Shown: piece after piece, positions 57,001 through 64,000 of the stretch
How the letters are laid out: each line of letters starts with the position of its first letter
Position numbering within the stretch: the first letter of the stretch is position 1
Assembly: GCA_948144175.1 (NCBI GenBank)
Contig: CANXME010002486.1
Coordinates: 2,728,001-2,792,000 of the forward strand
Direction of reading: 5' to 3'
From: Closterium sp. NIES-65
Taxonomy: Eukaryota; Streptophyta; Zygnematophyceae; Desmidiales; Closteriaceae
Length of the DNA stretch: 64,000 bases
Program-made: the position numbers and the translations under genes
Notes under the pieces: model-generated
Told to the model about the DNA's origin: nothing
The model's input: the letters and a program-made list of their open reading frames with translations, nothing else
Databases searched by the model: none

Positions 57001-59500
57001 CTCAACAAACTTCACATCCCTGCTGTCAAACAACACACCATTGGAAGGCTCCCACAGCAGCCATCCCTTGCTCTCAGCAGCCAGCCCCAAATGCACACAC
57101 CAGATTGCACTCGCCCCCGACTTACTGCGGTAGGTCTTGGAGATGTGGGCGACTGCCATGCAACCGAACACCCTCAGCATGTCCACCGGCGGCTTCCTCC
57201 CAAGCCACCTCTCCAACGGCAACCACGAGTCATCCCCAACCTTTGTGAGTACCCTGTTCCTAACGACGGTAGCGTGCCGAACAGCATGGGGCCACATCAA
57301 GTTGCCTAGCCCAGATTCTATGAGCAGCGCCCTAGCTGTCTCCAGAATTGTCCGGTTCGCCCGTTCTGCTACACCGTTGGACTGTGGGGTGTAAGCCGTT
57401 GTCAGCTCCCTCTGGATGCCCTGCTTCTTGAGCCAGGCCGTCATCTCAGCTCCAAGGAACTCACCACCCCGATCTGTCCTAATCCGCTTCACCACACACT
57501 CCGCTTGCTTCTCCACAAACGGCAGCCAATCGTCCCGAATCGTGGAGGCGGCGTGATCTTTCTGCTTCAGCGGATACGCCCACATTAGCCTGCTCCAGTC
57601 ATCCACTATCGTTAGGAAGTACCGCTCCCCCTTGTGCCCTTGCACCGGCAGCGGCCCCACCAAGTCCATGTGGACCAGCTCCAACCGCTTTTTGCTCCTG
57701 CCAGCCACACTATGGAAGGGGAAACGGGTGAACTTTGAAAGGAGGCAAATTTCACAGTTATCATCGGGTGGTTGTCCGTTCAGCTTCAAGCCCTTAACGG
57801 CTCCATCCTTCTCCAGCTGCTTCAGCAAAGGCATTGCCACATGCCCCAAACGTCGGTATGCAGTTGCCCAATCCGTCTCCCCAGATCTGGCCGACACTTT
57901 CACACCAACCCCTCCAACGGCGTTGCACTCCCCCTGGGATGCAGACCCCTCTCCAGCCTGCCCCCTACTGTGCCACGCCAGGGCCGGCAGCTGCCACATA
58001 GATCTGTATACGTCCGTACTCTCGTGCAGATCCCAAAGCACCTGATTGCCCAGCTTCCCCTTGTAAGTGCGTGCCCCATCCGTACTAGTTCAGACTTGCC
58101 AAGCTTACGGAGGGAGATGGGGTTGGCCTTGAGTTCAGGAACGAGGAGAACGTCGTGCAGCACCACCGGCTTGCCATCCGCTCCCTTAAACGCAGCTCGT
58201 CCCGCACCAGCCACCTTCACTGCGTGTCCAGAGGCGGAGCACACCTCGTTGATCGGTGCAGCTTGTACGTGGTCCAGCAGGTCCTTGCGCGGCGTCATCG
58301 TCCAAGCAGCGCCCGTGTCCAACACCCAATAATCCAGGGGGTGCAGCTCTGCTCCAACCTTAGCAGATGCGTCTCCTTGCTCCCTCTTGTCTCCCACATG
58401 GAAGAATTGGCCCGCGGTGCGCTCCTTCTTCTTCTCCGCACCGCCGTTACCCTTCGGGTTGTTGTCGGACGAATCAGCGACCATGTTGGCGCCGTTTTTC
58501 TGGTTCCTCCGCGCGCCGCCATCCTGGTGACGATTTTGGGGGGTCCATCCATCGGGTTTCTTATAGCACAAAAACCAGGGGTGCCCTTCCTTCTCACAAT
58601 ACCAGCAACTCCCTTTCATTTTGCCACCAGCACCCGACTTGCCCCCACGTCCAGATTTCGCACCACGACCCCAACCGGTACATCCTTGTTGGTCGTTGGA
58701 GTCGTCGTCCTTCTTTGCACCGCGTCCAGCACCACCGAAGCCACGTCCTTTGCCACGTCCGCTCCCTTGCATCCCGTAGCCGCTGCTGCCGTCGTTTCCA
58801 CCCCTCAGTTGGCGGCGACGGAAGTCCTCCTCCAGAATCTTCGTCCGCACCCACTCGAGCGTCCACAAGCTCTGGTTCTGCGGCAGGCTCAACCCGCTCG
58901 TGAATTGAAGCCACGATTCCGGTAGCAGTGAGAGCATCTTCATGCACTTGGTCTGCTCTGGGTAGGTGATTCCCGCAATCGCCAGCTTCGCGTAGAGATC
59001 ACGCATCTTGTCCAGGATGGGTTGCACCGGCTCTCCCTCGCTTAGGCGCAACGCGGACAGCTCCCTCTCCATCATGAGCGTCGCTGCGATGGAGGTAGGG
59101 GCGTGCAGCTCCTTCAACACCGTCCACGCCTTCGGACCGCACTCAACCTCCGGCAGCAGGTACATGACGTGGTGACGCTGGTTCAGCTCCAAACTCTGCG
59201 ACATCAAGTAGTAGCAAGCAGAGGCGAGCTCGTCCCAATCTTCCTGAAGGGCGGGGTCACTCGCTCTAGGCTCCTCCCCAATCATTAGTTTCAGCAAACC
59301 GATCCGACAGAAATAAAGTTGCATTTTCCAGGCCCAATCATCATAGCCCTCACCATTGAACTTCTCGACGGTGAAGTTTTTCAGCACCTCCTTGATCAGC
59401 GAGAACTGGCTTGTTCGCGCTCCCTTTGGCGCAGAAACACCAAAATCATGGCTGCCGCCACGATTCACCAGCTACCGCCGAGGTGTTGCCCGTCATAGCT
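54047..59500 (-). pseudogene. Copia C5 gag-pol (fossil)
   Basis: Minus strand. Gag occupies about 58100-59500 with the CCHC knuckle near 58580-58620, protease with LDTGAAWTM near 58300, integrase at about 57380-57850 (RTDRGGEFLGAE near 57450), then RT split by the solo LTR (QMDISTAFLNG on the right side; YVDDILLF near 54900 on the left) and RNase H to 54047. Confidence 0.88.
55123..56181 (-). repeat. Solo family C LTR inside the RT of Copia C5
   Basis: 1059 bp from TGTTCGTGTAAGG to CACCCAACA. The flanks are TAAAA (55118-55122) and CAAAA (56182-56186). The RT sequence on either side matches the uninterrupted copy near 61870-61900. It shows that family C kept moving after C5 landed. Confidence 0.9.
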
Positions 59501-59541
59501 ACCTTTAACGAGGAATAATCAACGCACTTCTGATACCAGCT

Positions 59542-60635
59542 TGTTGGTGTAAGGGCCGAATAATCTCAAGCTATTAAGACTTTATCAAACATAAAACCTC
59601 TTCTTGGGATCACCTCCAAGGATATTGGGTGCCTGGTACAAGACCAGCCCCTGTCTTCGGGTCCGAGTCTGTAGAGAGAGGGATCGAGAGGGACTTAGTC
59701 AAAACAGCGAGAGTACCTTGAACGTCGCGCAGCGTATCGTGCAGACCATTGATCGGATTAACCTGACAATTTACTATATCGAAGCTCGCTCCAAGAGCTT
59801 TAAAATGAACCAAGTTGCCTCGCGAAAAGTTCTGCCATTACGAAGTTATGGCTCAGACAGCGTTTGCCTAGTGTTGGAATGCTAGCGTACTAGCGTTGAC
59901 TCGGGTAGCATTACGCCGTTGAACCGCGTAGAAACGAAATTCCAGGAAGGGAGGAATTCGCTTGAATCAAATTTGACTATATTCAGGTACAAACAGAGAA
60001 GAAATAAATAGCTCTAGCTAGCAAGGACCTTGGGAATCAACCTGGGAACAACCAGGGATCATCCCAAATAATTCCAAGCAACAGAACCAACCTGGCTGGA
60101 CAAAATAGCAGGTGGTAGGTTGGAAAACAACCTCTGGTTCTGTTTTTCCAACCTGGGAAAACAACAACCAGATTCAGGTTCTAAAAACAGAACCTGTTTT
60201 GTCTTTGCCCAACCAGTCAAATGCTGGTTCCGCTGGTTTCCCCTGGCCTTGTAGCATGTAGATACAGACAAACAACATCCAACCTTCACCGAAATTGTAC
60301 CCCTATAGTGCCTGCCCTGCTACACTATAGTTAACCAAACAAAACAGTACAATTACAAGTTGGATAGAACTGAATCTGCGCAATCAATTCGACCGAACTG
60401 CAAAGCTTCCATCTTGGGTTCCTTTGCGAGCTTGTCCTTTCTGCTTGCACTGTTCATAGTGCGTACAATGTTGTGCCAAAGCGCACATTTTGCGAGTACC
60501 TGCAAATGCTTCAAGCAAAAATTGCGAAAGCAAACAAACACACGAACATACTATTCACACGCAAATGCATTCGCACACACATACTCGTACAAACAGACGG
60601 CAGGATGTCGTGCAATGTGAATTTGCACCCAAGAC
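59542..60635 (-). repeat. LTR shared by Copia C5 and Copia C6
   Basis: The left edge abuts the C5 primer site (CTGATACCAGC, plus strand) and the right edge abuts a purine-tract region of C6 (CTCCCCCTCAGCC, plus strand). It is therefore both the 5' LTR of C5 and the 3' LTR of C6, the mark of a tandem LTR-internal-LTR-internal array. Confidence 0.88.
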
Positions 60636-63600
60636 ACTCCCCCTCAGCCTGCCGGCTGCATTTCCATCATTCCATGCTAGTTCATGCTCATTCCACTCAT
60701 GCGCACACAACGCCAATAAGGCTCATCCGCAAGCCTCATTGTGAGAAAGTCTGCTGGCTGGTGGTGATTCTTGATGTAGATCGGATTCACCGTCCCTCTT
60801 TTCACTTCCTTACGCAACCAGTGCCACTTGATACACATGTGCTTGTTGAGCCCATGAAGCACAGCGTTCCTGGCCATCCCAAGAACCCCCTTGCTATTAC
60901 AAAACAGCGGCGTAGCAACCTTCTGCTTCTGACCAATCTCCTCAGCCAAATCACCTCCACCGCGTGGAACATTGCCATGTACTCTGATTCCACGGAAGAG
61001 AGTGCTGTCTCCGTCTGCTTCTAGGACCTCCAACTAGCAGGTCCTCCCCCTACTACGCAGATGTATCCTCCCACAGATGAAGAATCCCAAGTTGCATCGG
61101 TAAAGCAAGTGAGAAAGAGCTTGCCTTCTCCAAGCCTCTCCCCCTTCTCTTTCAGCACCTCAACCCCTTTCTGCTTCACCTGTGCAGATGCGGAGTATTG
61201 AACTCCAATTCTTGGGTGGGAGTTCAGATATTTCACAACACGCTCAGCTGCATCCACCTGCTCCTCTGATGGATTCTGCACCACCCTAGCCAGCTGCCCA
61301 ACCGAGAAAGAGATGCCAGGCCTCGTGTGAACAGCTGCATACAAGAGCCTGCCCACCAAGGACTGGAATTGCTGCTGCTCCTCAGCTTCAACCCCTTTAT
61401 CCTCTTCAGCCTTTACAAGCTTGAATTCTGCTGGCAGGGGAGTTGCAACCTTGCGCTCATTCTCAATCCCATACTTCTCCCCCAGCTCCTTGATGAACTT
61501 CTCCTGGTGCAGTTTCAACCACCTGTGATCTGGATCCCTCTCTACGTGCATCCCGAGGTAGTATTTTACCTCCCCAAGGTTCTTGCACTTGAAGTTCTTC
61601 AGTAGCTGCTGCTGCACTTTTTGGATCTCCTTCATGCTGCTGCTAAAGAGAAGAATGTCATCCACATAGACCAGAAACAGAACCAGCTTCTCCCCCTCCC
61701 CCTTGAGAAAGAGGCTCTCATCACAGCTGCTGGTCCTGAATCCCATCTCCTCTAAAACAGCTGCCAACTTCTGGTACCAGCAGCGTGGCGCCTGCTTCAA
61801 GCCGTAGATGGACTTTTTCAGCTTGCACACTCTGACCGTACCATCCTCATACCCAGGTGGCTGCGTCATGTACACATCCTCCTCTAAAATCCCATTGAGG
61901 AATGCCGTTGATATATCCATTTGAATGATGAATTTCCCACTAACAGTTGCATTTGCCAACAAGATACGGAGGGTAGGGGGTTTGGCAGTGGGAGCAAAGA
62001 TCTCATTGAAGTCCCGCTTCTCCTTCTGCATAAACCCCTTAGCCACCAGCCTACTCTTGTAGATGGTGACCTGTCCCTTGTTATCGGTCTTGATCCTTAG
62101 CACCCACTTTCACTATACGGCTTTCTTCCCCTCAGGCAGCACCACCAGCTCCCATGTTCCATTCTCTAGCAGGCTCTGGTACTCGGCATCCCTGGAAACC
62201 AGCCACTTCTCCCTATCTGGTCCAGCTAATGTCTCCTCCATACTAGCTGGTTCCTCTGGTGCAGGGGCAAGAAAACAGTAGGCAGGCTGATCCTCCTCAT
62301 CCGGGTCATAGCCATGCGGTAGAATCAGCAATGCCTCCTCAGTCCCAAGCTGCTGCTCCGCTACATCAGCTCCTGCAGTCAGCTTCTGAGTAGCCATACG
62401 GGTACGTCCTGGCCTGGAGACGGGTGTCTCCCATCCCCTCATAACAACACCCTTCGGCTTCTTAGTTTTTCCCTGCTGCTGCTCTCCTCCCTCGGATCCA
62501 GCAGCTCCACTAGTGCTACCGCTAGTCTCCACACCATCACCACCCTCTGCAGCTGCCTCCTCTCCCTCCTCCCACACACTAGGAGTCAGGTCCAGCTGCA
62601 TGGTGATCTGCTCCATCTGCTGGGACACCTTGGCCTCCGGCTGTTTCTCCCAGCTCCCATACATCATGCCTTCAACAAACTTCACATCCCTGATGTCAAA
62701 CAACACACCCTTGGAAGGCTCCCACAGCAGCCATCCCTTGCTCTCAACAGCCAGCCCCAAATTCACACACCAGATTGCCCTCGCCCCCAACTTACTGCGG
62801 TAGGTCTTGGGGACGTGGGCGACTGCCATGCAACCGAACACCCTCAGCATGTCCATCGGCGGCTTCCTCCAAAGCCACCTCTCCAACGGCACCCACGAGT
62901 CATCCCCAACCTTTGTGAGTACCCTGTTCCTAGCGACGGTAGCGTGCCGAACAGCATGGTGCCACATCAAGTTGCCCAGCCCAGATTCTATGAGCAGCGC
63001 CCTAGCTGTCTCCAGAATTGTCCGGTTCGCCCGTTCTGCTAAACTGTTTGACTGTGCAGTGTAAGCCGTGGTCAGCTCCCTCTGGATGCCCTGCTTCTTG
63101 AGCCAGGCCGTCATCTCAGCTCCAAAGAACTCACCACCCCGATCTGTCCTAATCCGCTTCACCACACACTCCGCTTGCTTCTCCACGAACGGCAGCCAAT
63201 CGTCCCGAATCGTGGAGGCGGCGTGATCTTTCTGCTTTAGCGGATACGCCCACATTAGCCTGCTCCAGTCATCCACTATGGTTAGGAAGTACCGCTCCCC
63301 CTTGTGCCCTTGCACCGGCAGCGGCCCCAACAAGTCCATGTGGACCATCTCCAACCGCTTTTTTCTCCTGCCAGCCACACTATGGAAGGGGAAACGGGTG
63401 AACTTTGAAAGGAGGCAAATCTCACAGTTATCATCGGGTGGTTGTCCGTTCAGCTTCAAGCCCTTAACGGCTCCATCCTTCTCCAGCTGCTTCAGCAAAG
63501 GCATTGCCACATGCCCCAAACGTCGGTGTGCAGTTGCCCAACCCGTCTCCCCAGATCTGGCCGACACTTTCACACCAACCCCTCCAACGGCGTTGCACTC

Positions 63601-64000
63601 CCCCTGGGATGCAGACCCCTCTCCAGCCTGCCCCCCACCGTGCCACGCCAGGGCCGGCAGCTGCCACATAGATCTGTACACGTCCTTGCTCTCGTGCAGA
63701 TCCCAAAGCACCCGATTGCCCAGCTTCCCCTTATAAGTGCGTGCCCCATCCGTACTAGTGCTCATCCCAGACCTGCCAAGCTTATGGAGGGAGATGAGGT
63801 TGGCCTTGAGTTCAGAAACGAGGAGAACGTCGTGCAGCACCACCGGCTTGCCATCCGCTCCCTTAAACGCAGCTCGTCCTGCACCAGCCACCTTCAGCAT
63901 GTGTCTAGAGGCAGAGCACACCTCGTTAATCGGTGCCGCGCGTATGTCGTCCAGCAGATCCTTGCGCGGAAACATTGTCCAAGCAGCGCCTGTGTCCAAC
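60636..64000 (-). mobile_element. Copia C6, family C element running off the window
   Basis: The minus-strand 3' part of an element: RNase H at about 60680-61020, RT at about 61020-62100 (YVDDILLF near 61660, QMDISTAFLNG near 61900), integrase at about 63050-63550 (RTDRGGEFFGAE near 63130) and the protease start near 64000. Gag and the 5' LTR lie beyond the right edge. Only about two breaks are seen in this part, so it is the best preserved C copy. Confidence 0.9.

Larger units (their letters stand above)
54047..59541 (-). mobile_element. Copia C5, family C element with a nested solo LTR
   Basis: A minus-strand element whose RNase H and RT end lies at 54047-55122 and whose RT start, integrase, protease and gag lie at 56187-59541. 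Between them is a solo LTR of the same family (55123-56181) with a 5-bp target duplication carrying one mismatch. Its 5' LTR (59542-60635) also serves as the 3' LTR of Copia C6. Its own 3' end is deleted. A few breaks are present. Confidence 0.9.

Overview
The window reads as nuclear DNA from a green-lineage organism, most likely a streptophyte alga or early-diverging plant. The reasons are an eight-exon gene for a plant-type molybdate-anion transporter (MFS), a plant-style leucine-rich-repeat receptor gene built of 72-nt phase-2 exons, Copia elements primed by initiator tRNA-Met, and an L1-like LINE. A zygnematophyte such as Closterium would fit, but the sequence alone does not prove it.

Layout. 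201-13584 is a Copia element on the minus strand (family A, TSD CATTT) carrying a second Copia on the plus strand (family B, 4850-12172) inside its gag. 14968-25873 is the only apparently intact host gene: eight exons, 465 codons, with a 6.4-kb LINE (17079-23467, 11-bp TSD) in its fourth intron in the same orientation. 26170-27013 is a non-autonomous hAT-like DNA transposon and 27086-27589 a second inverted-repeat element. 28126-31941 is a truncated family C Copia. 31942-34207 is a non-coding unit repeated almost unchanged at 51515-53686. 34506-36691 is a decayed LRR-receptor ectodomain gene. 36874-64000 is a pile-up of family C Copia copies: an inverted LTR pair, a family B relative (D, 39478-46837, TSD CCTTT) nested in a C copy, two solo LTRs, and a tandem pair of C elements sharing one LTR. 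C also runs off the right edge.

The most unusual signal is in the host genes. In four exons, two of the transporter and two of the LRR gene, a short tandem repeat (18, 20, 21 and 26 bp) straddles the exon-intron border, so the 5' splice site itself is copied 2 to 8 times. The LINE coding region and intron interiors carry similar 18-20-bp repeats, so the genome seems prone to short tandem duplication. The repeated capture of splice donors is still worth testing as a source of alternative splicing or of new introns.

All coordinates were read by eye. Splice sites come from GT-AG signals, reading phase and recalled family sequence, with no transcript evidence. Viral-type elements are treated as fossils.
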